Part shown: positions 9,365-16,904 of the stretch, in pieces
Layout: every line of letters begins with the position of its first letter
Numbering within the stretch: the first letter of the stretch is position 1
NCBI GenBank assembly: GCA_902604245.1
Contig: CACKXQ010000002.1
Location: forward strand, 75,018-113,803
Length of the DNA: 38,786 nucleotides
Direction: 5' to 3'
Source of the DNA: an uncultured Pelagibacteraceae bacterium
GTDB taxonomy: Bacteria; Pseudomonadota; Alphaproteobacteria; Pelagibacterales; Pelagibacteraceae
Translations under genes and position numbers: made by a program
Notes under the pieces: model-generated
The model's input: only the letters and a program-made list of their open reading frames with translations
What the model was told of the DNA's origin: nothing
The model's database searches: none

Positions 9365-10648
9365 CTAAACTTTCTCGTATTTATCCCACTCTCCATCTTC
9401 ATTATAATCATAGGCAATAACATCCGTTTTACCATCTTCATTTTGATCAATCTCTGCTTTTTCTGGATTTCCATTACCGTCCTGATCGAAAAAAATTAAC
9501 TCAAAATTACCATCTTCATTTTCATCCATTGCAGCGATGTCTAAAACTCCATCTTCATTTTCATCTCCATATGCTATCTCATAAACTCCATTTTTATTTT
9601 CATCAATCAGCCAAGCATCTATAGTACCATTTTCATCTAAATCTGCCTCAAGGGCATCTTTCAAATCAATTGTTTCATTTGATGAGCTTTTCTTTTTCTT
9701 TTTTGTAATCCAGGTATTACCTTTATCTTTTTTTTGAATATATTTACTTTTTTTCTTTTTAATTGGTTTAGGCTTTTCATTTAAAAATTTGATCACATCA
9801 TCTACTGCAATTGCAAAATTTAGATTTTCTCCCTCACTTGTAAAAGTATTCACTCCAATTAACTCTTTATTTTTGTTAAAAAGAGGTCCACCAGAATTAC
9901 CTGGGTTTATAGATGCCTGTGTTTGGATCACATTAGCTTTATGTTTTGATCCTTTGTATTTCCAATTATAATTTGGTCTTACTTGACTCACCATTCCTGA
10001 TGTAAATGTCCAAAGCAACTCATTAGGATGTCCTATAGCAAATGAGTTTTGACCAGGTCTTACCTTGCTAAATTTTCCAAAAGTAACAGGAGAAACTTTT
10101 ACTGGTAAACCTACTACCTCTATCATAGCAAGATCCTTAGTCTTATTAATTTTAATTAAATTTGCCTTATAAGAATCAACTTTATAAATTAAATAATTTG
10201 CATCTACCATTTCTTTGGGTTTTAGCCAAACACGAATATTTTCTGCATTTTCTACAACATGCCAATTTGTAATTATCTTAAGACCATTTTTATAAACAAC
10301 AAAACCTGATCCTGTTCCTCTAATTGAACCATTTTGTTCATTTCCTATAAAAACTACACTTGGAGCATAATCAGAGTAAATATCTTCAGCGCCCTTGTAC
10401 TTGGGTCTTTTTCTGTTCTTATTTTTTTTTATTAATTCATTCCCCTTTTGAACTGCAGCTTTATTTAGGTTGGTAATTTCTAAAAATAAATTTTTAGCAT
10501 TTTGACTATCTACTAAATTTGTATTGTTAATTTGATAAGAAGCTTTAGATATTTTTTTAAGATTATTTACTTCTCTAATATCAAAAGCATATATATTTTT
10601 TGTCAAAAATATTAATAATATTAAACTTAATGGTATTTGCTTAATCAT
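9365..10648 (-). CDS. Exported trypsin-like serine protease with calcium-loop repeats
   Basis: The 427-aa protein has a signal peptide (about 1-21, ending IYA). A chymotrypsin-fold protease domain (about 90-290) has a complete triad: H130 in TNWHVV, D172 in KDLAMIE and S252 in NPGNSGGPLF, as in DegP-like (S1C) proteases, but no PDZ domain follows. Next come a Lys-rich linker with a WITKK motif at 313-317 and seven acidic repeats with a 13-residue period (about 337-422). The cores are DLDENG, DENKNG, DENEDG, DENEDG, DQDGNG, DQNEDG and DYNEDG, resembling EF-hand or thrombospondin-type-3 calcium loops. The gene start overlaps the caspase-like gene by 4 nt, indicating one transcript. Confidence 0.9.
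   Translation of the reverse strand: MIKQIPLSLILLIFLTKNIYAFDIREVNNLKKISKASYQINNTNLVDSQNAKNLFLEITNLNKAAVQKGNELIKKNKNRKRPKYKGAEDIYSDYAPSVVFIGNEQNGSIRGTGSGFVVYKNGLKIITNWHVVENAENIRVWLKPKEMVDANYLIYKVDSYKANLIKINKTKDLAMIEVVGLPVKVSPVTFGKFSKVRPGQNSFAIGHPNELLWTFTSGMVSQVRPNYNWKYKGSKHKANVIQTQASINPGNSGGPLFNKNKELIGVNTFTSEGENLNFAIAVDDVIKFLNEKPKPIKKKKSKYIQKKDKGNTWITKKKKKSSSNETIDLKDALEADLDENGTIDAWLIDENKNGVYEIAYGDENEDGVLDIAAMDENEDGNFELIFFDQDGNGNPEKAEIDQNEDGKTDVIAYDYNEDGEWDKYEKV
9383..9640 (-). repeat. 39-bp coding repeats (seven Asp/Asn-rich calcium-loop units)
   Basis: The C-terminal coding part of the protease gene holds seven degenerate units, each 39 bp (13 codons), with a D-x-[DN]-x-[DN]-G core followed by a hydrophobic and an acidic residue. 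Seen on the plus strand they read as recurring CCATCTTCATTTTCATC-like strings. They are protein repeats, with copy number likely to vary between strains; they are not a CRISPR array because there are no unique spacers. Confidence 0.8.
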
Positions 10649-12141
10649 TTAAGATTTTTTTTTGGAATAAATGTAAAAGTTCCACCTCCGTGCTTCCAAG
10701 AATCGGGATGATAATACATAGGTTTTTGAAAACCTGTGTACGACATCTTAATTAATTGAGACAATTGATCTAAATCCAAAGGATATGATTTTCTATTAAA
10801 TACATTCAAATGATTTACAATCGACAATGCAAATCTTGAATTTTTTGTTCCTTTTACTGTATCCGATACTTGTCCTGAGGTACCAGATGATAAAACTGAT
10901 CTAGATCTTAAATTTATAGCTGACTCTAAAAATTTTCCATAGTCTTCTTCACCGTGGATTACAACATCATCTATTAAATTTAAACCTTTAAACTTTGATC
11001 CTACAAAACATGAATCAACTAGAACTGCTAAATGATGGGCTTTCATTTCGGTTAAAAAAATATCAATTTCTGAAATATTTATCCAATCACCACTTCCCCA
11101 ATCAGGACTACCATTAACGGGTATCCAATAAGCTTGTTCAGATTTAATTTGTCCATGCCCCGAGTAATAAATAAATACAAAATCATTAGTTGTAGTTATT
11201 TTTGTTAATTCAGAAAAAGCTTTGTAAATATCCTTTTTTGTTCCGTTTTCTACAGTAAGAATTTTTTCAAAAGAATAATATTCTTCAAAAGCACTTTTTA
11301 TTAATCGAATATCATTAATTGGTGATACTAAGCTATCCCATCCATTAGTATATTTTGAATTTCCAATAAGAAGTGCGTAATAATTACCATTGGGTTTTAA
11401 TAAAATTTTCTTTCTTTTTTTTGTAGGAAGTTGTCTTTCTACAAATTGAGTTTCGGTTGATTTTAAGTTTTCTAGTTTTGCAATTGCATCTATTTTATTT
11501 GTATAAAATTCAAATTTGACATTGTTTCCATCGCTAGTTTCACCATCACCTTTTCCGATTTCTCCTATCTGTCTGAAGCCTCCAGTCATTTTTAGACCTT
11601 TTTTACATTTTAAAACGACTTCTCCCATCATTGTAGATCCTATTGCTCCTATTTGACTATCAACCTCACATCTATTCTTCTTATTTTCAAAATAAGCAAT
11701 ACCATCACTGTTACTAAAAAAAGACTGATTGTTAAATTTAAATTTATTTGATTTTTTATCAGAATTTGCGTAACCATAAACATATTCTGGATCTTCTCCA
11801 CTCAATGGTTCTATAATTGCAGCAAAATAAAATTCTGCTTTTGGTAATTGATCAATTGTTTTATGTTTTTTTAATTTATCTTTAATATCGTTAACTTTGT
11901 CTTTACTTTTTTTGGTAATCCATGATTTGGAATCTTTTAATTTCTCTTTAAGTTTTTTCTTATTTTCCTTAACCTCTTTTTTTATAATCCATTCTGAAGA
12001 ATTCTTCTCAACAACTTTTTTTATGTTTTCTGTTTTGTCTTTATCTTTTTTTTTTGTAATCCAAGAAGTTTCAGCCTGAGAAAATGTTATAAAGGTAAAT
12101 AATATTATTAGAGCAATATTAAGTTTTTTAAGAAATTGCAT
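10645..12141 (-). CDS. Exported caspase-like (C14/metacaspase-type) protein
   Basis: The 498-aa protein has a clear signal peptide (about 1-23, ending FSQA). A Lys-rich stretch (24-95) carries three motif copies, WITKK (27-31), WIIKK (51-55) and WITKK (74-78). A beta-rich middle region (about 100-225) of unknown type follows, and then a caspase-fold domain (about 253-480). The domain starts YYALLIGNSKY and holds the dyad H329 in YYSGHG and C378 in VDSCF, both at canonical spots. Family members are cysteine proteases, some specific for Lys/Arg and others for Asp. The signal peptide puts it in the periplasm, which is unusual for this fold in simple cell-death models. It is co-transcribed with the following protease gene (4-nt overlap). 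Confidence 0.9.
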   Translation of the reverse strand: MQFLKKLNIALIILFTFITFSQAETSWITKKKDKDKTENIKKVVEKNSSEWIIKKEVKENKKKLKEKLKDSKSWITKKSKDKVNDIKDKLKKHKTIDQLPKAEFYFAAIIEPLSGEDPEYVYGYANSDKKSNKFKFNNQSFFSNSDGIAYFENKKNRCEVDSQIGAIGSTMMGEVVLKCKKGLKMTGGFRQIGEIGKGDGETSDGNNVKFEFYTNKIDAIAKLENLKSTETQFVERQLPTKKRKKILLKPNGNYYALLIGNSKYTNGWDSLVSPINDIRLIKSAFEEYYSFEKILTVENGTKKDIYKAFSELTKITTTNDFVFIYYSGHGQIKSEQAYWIPVNGSPDWGSGDWINISEIDIFLTEMKAHHLAVLVDSCFVGSKFKGLNLIDDVVIHGEEDYGKFLESAINLRSRSVLSSGTSGQVSDTVKGTKNSRFALSIVNHLNVFNRKSYPLDLDQLSQLIKMSYTGFQKPMYYHPDSWKHGGGTFTFIPKKNLK

Positions 12142-12147
12142 ATTTTA

Positions 12148-12176
12148 ATGATATCTAAAAAAATGCAGAATTTGAA
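12148..12176 (-). promoter_or_regulatory. Candidate promoter of the caspase/protease operon
   Basis: On the minus strand, TTCAAA (12176-12171) and TATCAT (12153-12148) are 17 nt apart. The -10 element ends 6 nt before the ATG at 12141, which would give an almost leaderless mRNA. No ribosome-binding sequence is seen before that ATG, which agrees. The match is weak by itself. Confidence 0.3.
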
Positions 12177-12195
12177 TAGTTTAATAATAATTTAA

Positions 12196-12396
12196 CTATC
12201 TTGGTAATCTGCCACCACTGTCTAAACACTCTCTAATTGTATTAAAACTTAAATACTTCTCTGTTTGTTGATAATATTGGGAACCTTTTTTATGACATAT
12301 ACCACTTGATGCCTTTTTAATATTTGGATCCAAGGATTGGTAATTATCGCAAGAGTAAAAAAATAATAAAACTGTTAATAACCAAATTTTATTCAT
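12196..12396 (-). CDS. Small lipoprotein with CH...CLxSGGRLP motif
   Basis: The 66-aa product starts MNKIWLLTVLLFFYSC, a short lipoprotein signal with lipobox FYSC (Cys16). The rest is one motif: GICHKKGSQYYQQTEKY, then a spacer and ECLDSGGRLPR at the C-terminus. I recall this CH...YY..T..[YF]..F....CL.[AS]GGRLP segment as the region before the HNH nuclease domain in some marine bacterial proteins; here no nuclease follows. It could be a stand-alone binding module or a remnant. The gene overlaps the upstream membrane-protein gene by 8 nt. Confidence 0.65.
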   Translation of the reverse strand: MNKIWLLTVLLFFYSCDNYQSLDPNIKKASSGICHKKGSQYYQQTEKYLSFNTIRECLDSGGRLPR

Positions 12397-12655
12397 ATGT
12401 ATTTTTATTTAAATATGTTGAATAGATTAAGATAACTAGAATAATTATTAATATTATTGTTATATAATTTTCAGAAATATATTCTCTTATTTCTTCAAAC
12501 CTTATGGATCTAACCGAGTGTAAAATATATAGACCTATATCATCAAAGAACTTAATTAAGTCATCAAAGATACTTAAAACAACTGCAAGTATAGACTTAG
12601 TTAAGTAAGATAATTTTAAAAATAATGTTAATATTAATTTAGTCACAATTTTCAT
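12389..12655 (-). CDS. Small membrane protein of unknown function
   Basis: This 88-aa predicted protein has an amphipathic/hydrophobic N-terminal half (VTKLILTLFLKLSY...SILAVVLSIFDDLIKFF) and a strong C-terminal membrane helix (TIILIIILVILIYSTYL). No family is recognised. Its ATG lies directly after a 9-bp hairpin whose 3' arm contains the only ribosome-site-like sequence (AGGGGA), so translation may depend on opening that hairpin. It overlaps the next small lipoprotein gene by 8 nt. It could also be a non-coding stretch after a terminator, so confidence is moderate. Confidence 0.55.
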   Translation of the reverse strand: MKIVTKLILTLFLKLSYLTKSILAVVLSIFDDLIKFFDDIGLYILHSVRSIRFEEIREYISENYITIILIIILVILIYSTYLNKNTYE

Positions 12656-12677
12656 TCTCCCCTATTTCTAGGGGAGA
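12656..12677 (-). promoter_or_regulatory. Perfect 9-bp hairpin with GAAA loop, next to the ATG at 12655
   Basis: The two arms TCTCCCCTA and TAGGGGAGA are exactly complementary. The transcript of the minus strand has a GAAA (GNRA-type) tetraloop. It lies 10 nt after the stop of the gene at 12688 and immediately before the ATG at 12655, and its 3' arm contains the possible Shine-Dalgarno sequence. It can be read as an intergenic terminator without a U-run on this strand, or as a translation-control hairpin. Confidence 0.6.
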
Positions 12678-12687
12678 TTTTAATAAA

Positions 12688-12900
12688 TTAGCCAGTTTGT
12701 TTATTAATATTTATTAATGCAGATCCAATAAGACCAAATATAATTGGTGAGAATCTAGAGGCAGATCCCATAAATGGCGTAAGGTTAATGCCCATCCAAG
12801 AAGTTGCAAAGTCAGCTACTGCAAAAATGATAAATAGAACACCTAATACGTCAAATACCGAGGTGTTATTTTCTCTAGATTTAGTTTTTGTTTTTTTCAT
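12688..12900 (-). CDS. Small two-helix membrane protein
   Basis: The 70-aa product starts at the ATG at 12900, which has AAGGAAA 6 nt upstream. An in-frame ATG at 12930 would add 10 polar residues but lacks a ribosome site. After a basic N-terminus (MKKTKTKSRENN) come two hydrophobic segments, SVFDVLGVLFIIFAVADFA and SPIIFGLIGSALI, joined by a short loop. No family is recognised. The hairpin at 12656-12677 follows its stop. Confidence 0.65.
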   Translation of the reverse strand: MKKTKTKSRENNTSVFDVLGVLFIIFAVADFATSWMGINLTPFMGSASRFSPIIFGLIGSALININKQTG

Positions 12901-12930
12901 TTTAATTTCCTTTTGTTGTTTGTTTGTCAT

Positions 12931-13059
12931 GACTTATATCTAAACAATTAATTTAAAAATTTCTTGTCCATGATAAATAAATTTTTTGCACAACGTTATG
13001 TCCAAAATAATTATCAAAATAAGACAGGATTTTTTTTATTTTATTTTTAAATTGTAAGT
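12931..13059. other. Divergent intergenic spacer with repeated TGTCCA words
   Basis: This 129-nt spacer separates the minus-strand small membrane gene from the plus-strand lipoprotein gene, so it should hold the promoters of both. It contains TTGTCCA at 12964-12970 and ATGTCCA at 12998-13004. The same heptamer and its inverse recur in the next gap (13354-13383). Nothing else is recognised. Confidence 0.4.
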
Positions 13060-13332
13060 GTGAAAAAAATTATTTTATTAATAATATTCTCTTTTATATA
13101 TGGATGTGCAAATGGAACTTATTCAAGTAGAGATGGTGACAATTCAGATTTAGTTTATGACACTAAATTTTGTAAATCTTTAGCAAGATCCAAGCATCCG
13201 GGGTATATCTGTAAAAACCCATTAATGTGTACCCTGGAAGAAACCAATATTGTCATTAATGAAATAACTCAATTCAACGCTGTTTTTCAAAACTGCATGC
13301 TTGCAAGAGGATATAATTATGATGCTCATTAA
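13060..13332 (+). CDS. Small lipoprotein
   Basis: The 90-aa protein begins at a GTG and has a lipoprotein signal, MKKIILLIIFSFIYGC, with lipobox IYGC (Cys16). The mature part has four further cysteines (FCKS, YICK, LMCT, QNCM) and ends with FQNCMLARGYNY, a C-M-x-x-[RK]-G-Y ending common in small proteobacterial lipoproteins. No function can be assigned. It stands alone, with 99 nt to the next gene. Confidence 0.75.
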   Translation: MKKIILLIIFSFIYGCANGTYSSRDGDNSDLVYDTKFCKSLARSKHPGYICKNPLMCTLEETNIVINEITQFNAVFQNCMLARGYNYDAH

Positions 13333-13353
13333 ATTTCAAATCCAAAACATAAA

Positions 13354-13383
13354 TTGTCCAAAAAAAAATTCATATGTGGACAA
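13354..13383. repeat. Inverted repeat TTGTCCA / TGGACAA
   Basis: TTGTCCA (13354-13360) and its exact reverse complement TGGACAA (13377-13383) are separated by 16 nt in the spacer between the lipoprotein gene and the membrane-protein gene at 13432. The same word occurs twice upstream of the lipoprotein gene. It could be an operator or a weak terminator hairpin. Confidence 0.4.
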
Positions 13384-13431
13384 GAAAAAAAAAAATTTAT
13401 TGCTAAATATTAATTTATAGAAAGGAAAAAT

Positions 13432-14883
13432 ATGAAACAAATACTTGATACATTTAAATGGGATAAATTTTCTGTAGAGAAAATAGAAAAAAAACACGAC
13501 ATAAGAGGTGTTGCAAAAAGAGAGGCATTAGTTGAAGAACCATGTGCTTTAAGCAATGGAAGTATTACCGAAGGGGAAATTAAACAAGAGGGCGAAACCT
13601 ACATCTTGAATCATCAGGAAAAATTAAGAAAATACTTAGATAATGTTGAGACAAATCAAAATAAACTATCAAGTTTTTTAAAACAAAATCATTTTGAACC
13701 GATTGTAAATAGTTTAGATGCTAAATTTCATTCAAAGGCTAATGAAAAAGAAATAGCCTTAAATGATTTACATAATAACTATAAAACTTTTAAAGAAGAG
13801 CAAAATCAATTTAGAAAATACCATCAAATAAGTAGAGAGCCGAATTCTTCAACTTTTGGTAATACAGTTAAACATTTGGGACTTATACTAGTTTTATTTG
13901 TAGCTGAAGTTGTAATGAATGGTTTTATGTTGCAAGGAGCACTTGTTGGTGGTCCTGCAGAGGGTATTTCTGTAGCCGTTGCTATAGCATTTTTAAATTG
14001 TGTAGCCAGTGGCTTAGCGGGTTATTACATTTTCAAAAAAATTACACATTTAGAAAAAAAAATTAAAATTCTTTGGGGAATTTTCGCATTAATTTACTCA
14101 ACATTTATTATTTATTTAAATATGTGCTTAGGAGCTTACAGATCAAAGTCAGAAGAAATGTTCCAAAAACTATATGGTAGTGGTTCTGCTGGCAATAGTT
14201 TGTCACCTGAACAAAGCTTAGAGGCATTATCAAAGGTAATTAAACCTTGGAGTGGTGAAATTGAATTCATGTTTGTTGGGGTAATTCTTACTTTTGTTGG
14301 ATTATTCTTTGCAGCATTATCAATAATAAGTGGGTTTCTTTATAATGACACCTACCCTGGATATGGAAATGTTGGACAAAAAGTAAATAATTATAGAGAC
14401 AAAATAAGAAAATCATTCACATCATATGCAAAAGATATTTCTAAACTTTTCTCAGATCACAATAAAATGTTGCAAGAAACTTTTGATAGTATCAGAAATA
14501 AAGAGCTTAATTATTGGGACTCAAATACTAACGTTATTCAAAAAGAACTTGTTAATTACGGGCAGAAAGTTGGTGCAGTTGAAAGAGGATCAAAACATAT
14601 TATTGACGAATACAGAAAAGAAAATATTAAAGTAAGAAATTCTAATCCACCAACTTACTTTAATGATGAATTTAAATTCTCTGAAGAGGTTAAAGATCCA
14701 ATTAAAGTGTTTCCAGATGTTTCTTTTCATTACATGTCAGATGAAGAAAGAGAAAATAGAAAACTAAAATTCTTAGAAACAATTGATCAAAACTTCAAAA
14801 AATCTGAGAAAGAAGTCGAGGAATTACAACAATCATCAATCAACAAACAAAAGGAGTTATATGAAAAATACAATACTAACTAG
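13432..14883 (+). CDS. Four-helix membrane protein with cytosolic/periplasmic coiled-coil flanks
   Basis: The 483-aa protein starts after a good ribosome site (AAAGGAAA). Residues 1-140 are polar and partly coiled coil. Membrane helices lie at about 147-167, 178-201, 212-233 and 278-302. The C-terminal 150 residues are charged and helical (EKEVEELQQSSINKQKELYEKY). No cleavable signal peptide is present. I do not recognise the family. Its 3' end overlaps the exported VWA-like gene by 23 nt, so the two likely act together, one as a membrane platform and the other as its periplasmic partner; this is inference from the overlap. Confidence 0.8.
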   Translation: MKQILDTFKWDKFSVEKIEKKHDIRGVAKREALVEEPCALSNGSITEGEIKQEGETYILNHQEKLRKYLDNVETNQNKLSSFLKQNHFEPIVNSLDAKFHSKANEKEIALNDLHNNYKTFKEEQNQFRKYHQISREPNSSTFGNTVKHLGLILVLFVAEVVMNGFMLQGALVGGPAEGISVAVAIAFLNCVASGLAGYYIFKKITHLEKKIKILWGIFALIYSTFIIYLNMCLGAYRSKSEEMFQKLYGSGSAGNSLSPEQSLEALSKVIKPWSGEIEFMFVGVILTFVGLFFAALSIISGFLYNDTYPGYGNVGQKVNNYRDKIRKSFTSYAKDISKLFSDHNKMLQETFDSIRNKELNYWDSNTNVIQKELVNYGQKVGAVERGSKHIIDEYRKENIKVRNSNPPTYFNDEFKFSEEVKDPIKVFPDVSFHYMSDEERENRKLKFLETIDQNFKKSEKEVEELQQSSINKQKELYEKYNTN

Positions 14884-15739
14884 TTTAATACTTACAATAT
14901 TATTGCTTACAACAAAAAGTTTTGCAAGTTTACCGAATATTCCAAAAGAGATAGATCAAAATAATTACTGTGATAACAAGGGTGGTAAACACGGTCATGT
15001 AATTGTTGTGGTTGATCTTACAACTAAATTAGATAATGCAAGAATTGAATTTATAAAAAATCAAGTTTTTTCTGAAGAGTTTTATCTTTCTTATGATCCT
15101 TTTACAAAATTTTCATATTTCTTAATAGATAACAATGAGCCAACAAAACAAAAATTTTTGTTTAGTAAATGTAGACCTAAGACTGGGAACAAAAATTTTA
15201 GTAAACTAGAAAAGGCATCATTTTTTGAAAATAAAAAAGTTTTAGAGAACTATTCCAACAGATTTTTTAATGAGGGAAATGATCTTCATGATCAAATATT
15301 TTCAACAAAAAAACATTCTAAATACAGCTATATATATGAAACCATTGCGTATATATTTCAAAATCCAAAATCAGATTTTGGAAATAAGCATTCTAAAAGA
15401 GAATTAATTATCGTTTCAGATTTAATGCAAAATACTGAGAGATTATCTTTTTACAGAGCCTGTAATGCGAATTCATCAAATGCTAAATGTCCAACTTTTG
15501 ATATTTTTATGCAAAATTTAAGTGATAAAGACTATTTGTTAGCAACATCTCCGAACGGTGAAGGTATAGATCTTAAATTAGTCTATCTTAATAATAGATG
15601 TGAAACTCATAAATCTTTAGATAAATCACTTAAAGTTCTTTGGGAAGATTATTTCGTTAGTAGAAATTTCAACCTACAAGGCACTATTCATCAAACTGAT
15701 ATAAATAATGAATATTTTAAAAACAAAGATAAATGTTAA
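14861..15739 (+). CDS. Exported VWA-like protein
   Basis: The start is set at the ATG at 14861, which has AAGGAG 5 nt upstream and is followed at once by a signal peptide (NTILTSLILTILLLTTKSFA). An in-frame ATG at 14783 would bury that signal. The 292-aa chain has an N-terminal HVIVVVDLTTKLD strand-motif, a SKCRPKTGN segment, and a RELIIVSDLMQNTERLSFY segment. This is the layout of a von Willebrand A-like/Rossmann sheet in which DLTT replaces the classical DxSxS metal site. The family is not named with certainty. The gene overlaps the membrane protein by 23 nt and precedes the secreted paralogue array. Confidence 0.75.
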   Translation: MKNTILTSLILTILLLTTKSFASLPNIPKEIDQNNYCDNKGGKHGHVIVVVDLTTKLDNARIEFIKNQVFSEEFYLSYDPFTKFSYFLIDNNEPTKQKFLFSKCRPKTGNKNFSKLEKASFFENKKVLENYSNRFFNEGNDLHDQIFSTKKHSKYSYIYETIAYIFQNPKSDFGNKHSKRELIIVSDLMQNTERLSFYRACNANSSNAKCPTFDIFMQNLSDKDYLLATSPNGEGIDLKLVYLNNRCETHKSLDKSLKVLWEDYFVSRNFNLQGTIHQTDINNEYFKNKDKC

Positions 15740-15748
15740 TATATTTAT

Positions 15749-16321
15749 ATGAAATTAATAATATTATTAATTATTATTTTACTTAATACTCAATCTTTCG
15801 CTAAATCCGATGAAATAAGTGAATTTGAGATAGAAGGAATAAGTGTTGGTGATAGCCTTTTAAATTTTACTACAACTAATTATATAAAAAATAATTTTGG
15901 AAAGTGGTATGATGATGAATATCATCAATTAATATTGAATAATAATTTTCTACATTATGAAGATGTTATTGTATCTTTCAAACCTACCGATAAAAATTTT
16001 ACTGTTGTTTCTGTAAGTGGATCTATCAATTATGGAACAAAAATTAACGAATGCTATGAGGAACAAAAAAAAGTAGACAAAGTTTTCCTAGGGATATTTC
16101 CTGATGCAGATAGAAGAGTAGATATATTAAAAAAAGGTTCTTATGGACCAGAAAATGGTGATACGAATTCAAAACAAATAGTGTATGATTTTGCTGGAGG
16201 CACTGCTGTTATAGATTGTCTTGATTGGGATCAAAAATTTAAGCCTAAGTATAAGGACAGAATTTTAATAAGTATTGATGACAAGGAATTTAGAAGCTGG
16301 CTGGTAAAAAATAGCACATAA
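15749..16321 (+). CDS. Secreted tandem-family protein, copy 1
   Basis: First of 11 intact paralogues. The 190-aa protein has a signal peptide (about 1-18, ending SFA) and the family motif FEIEGISVGDSLL (about 26-38). The mature chain has exactly two cysteines, C102 (NECYEEQ) and C157 (IDCLDW), 55 residues apart, presumably a disulfide in the periplasm. It ends with the family's FRSWL. Where most copies show D-x-[ST]-G-x-S, this one has GDTNSKQ. It overlaps the Sel1-repeat gene by 1 nt (TAATG). Function unknown; the family is not one I can name. Confidence 0.85.
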   Translation: MKLIILLIIILLNTQSFAKSDEISEFEIEGISVGDSLLNFTTTNYIKNNFGKWYDDEYHQLILNNNFLHYEDVIVSFKPTDKNFTVVSVSGSINYGTKINECYEEQKKVDKVFLGIFPDADRRVDILKKGSYGPENGDTNSKQIVYDFAGGTAVIDCLDWDQKFKPKYKDRILISIDDKEFRSWLVKNST

Positions 16322-16884
16322 TGAAAAAAATTATATTACTTCTTATAATTATAATTTGTCTTCAATCTACTTCGTATGGAAATCAAGAACTAGTTAATGA
16401 GGCTGATAATGGCGATCCAATTGCTCAAAATAATATTGGTTATGCTTACCTTTATGGAATGGATGGCTTTGAGAAAGATATTGATAAAGCAATAAAGTAT
16501 TTAAATATGGCTGCTGAACAAGATCAGGTTAATGCAATGACTACTGTGGGCTGGGTTTATTTTTCTGGTGAATTTGGAGCTCCACAAATAGATGAGGAAG
16601 CATTATACTGGACACAGCGTGCGTCTGACTTAGGATGTGCAACAGCAAGTTATAACATGGGCTTTTTCTATTATTCAGGTGTTGTTGGTTTAGAACAAGA
16701 TTTATTAATTGCAAAAAAATTCTGGTTATTAAGTGCTGCTCAATACCTAGACGAGACTAATATTTGTGATGCAAGTCCAAATGAATTATTAAAAGAAATA
16801 AATGACTATAATCCCGAGCCATCAAAAGAAATGATAAAATTGAGAGACTTGTTTATTTCATTAATTTCATTTGAGAACGCTTGA
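16321..16884 (+). CDS. Exported Sel1-like repeat protein
   Basis: The 187-aa protein has a signal peptide (about 1-20) and three consecutive Sel1-like (TPR-related) repeats of about 36-38 residues at roughly 29-143. They begin AQNNIGYAYLYG, AMTTVGWVYFSG and ASYNMGFFYYSG, each followed by an A-x-x-[WY] helix. Sel1 repeats are protein-protein interaction modules, common in periplasmic proteins. It is the only non-member inside the paralogue array and is joined to copy 1 by a TAATG overlap. Its last codons (ISFENA, stop) form part of a 45-bp sequence found again after copy 2. Confidence 0.88.
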   Translation: MKKIILLLIIIICLQSTSYGNQELVNEADNGDPIAQNNIGYAYLYGMDGFEKDIDKAIKYLNMAAEQDQVNAMTTVGWVYFSGEFGAPQIDEEALYWTQRASDLGCATASYNMGFFYYSGVVGLEQDLLIAKKFWLLSAAQYLDETNICDASPNELLKEINDYNPEPSKEMIKLRDLFISLISFENA

Positions 16885-16904
16885 TATAAAATTATGAGAC
16901 TTAT
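16860..16904 (+). repeat. 45-bp direct repeat, copy A
   Basis: This sequence contains the last codons and stop of the Sel1-repeat gene, the 9-nt spacer, and the first codons of array copy 2. It is identical over 45 bp to 17477-17521, 617 bp downstream, with the array copy-2 gene lying between them. Confidence 0.9.

Noticed and set aside
9383..9640. Regular ~39-bp repeats as a CRISPR array
   Set aside because: The repeats are degenerate, have no distinct spacers, and translate in frame into acidic calcium-loop-like protein repeats of the protease gene.
9365..12141. Caspase plus trypsin pair as an intracellular anti-phage suicide system
   Set aside because: Both products have clear signal peptides and no effector-associated or sensor domain, so a cytoplasmic abortive-infection role does not fit what is seen.
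14426..14635. Second-frame ORF inside the membrane-protein gene
   Set aside because: It overlaps a well-formed coding frame completely, has no start signal, and its product is a low-complexity Lys/Ile/Leu string.
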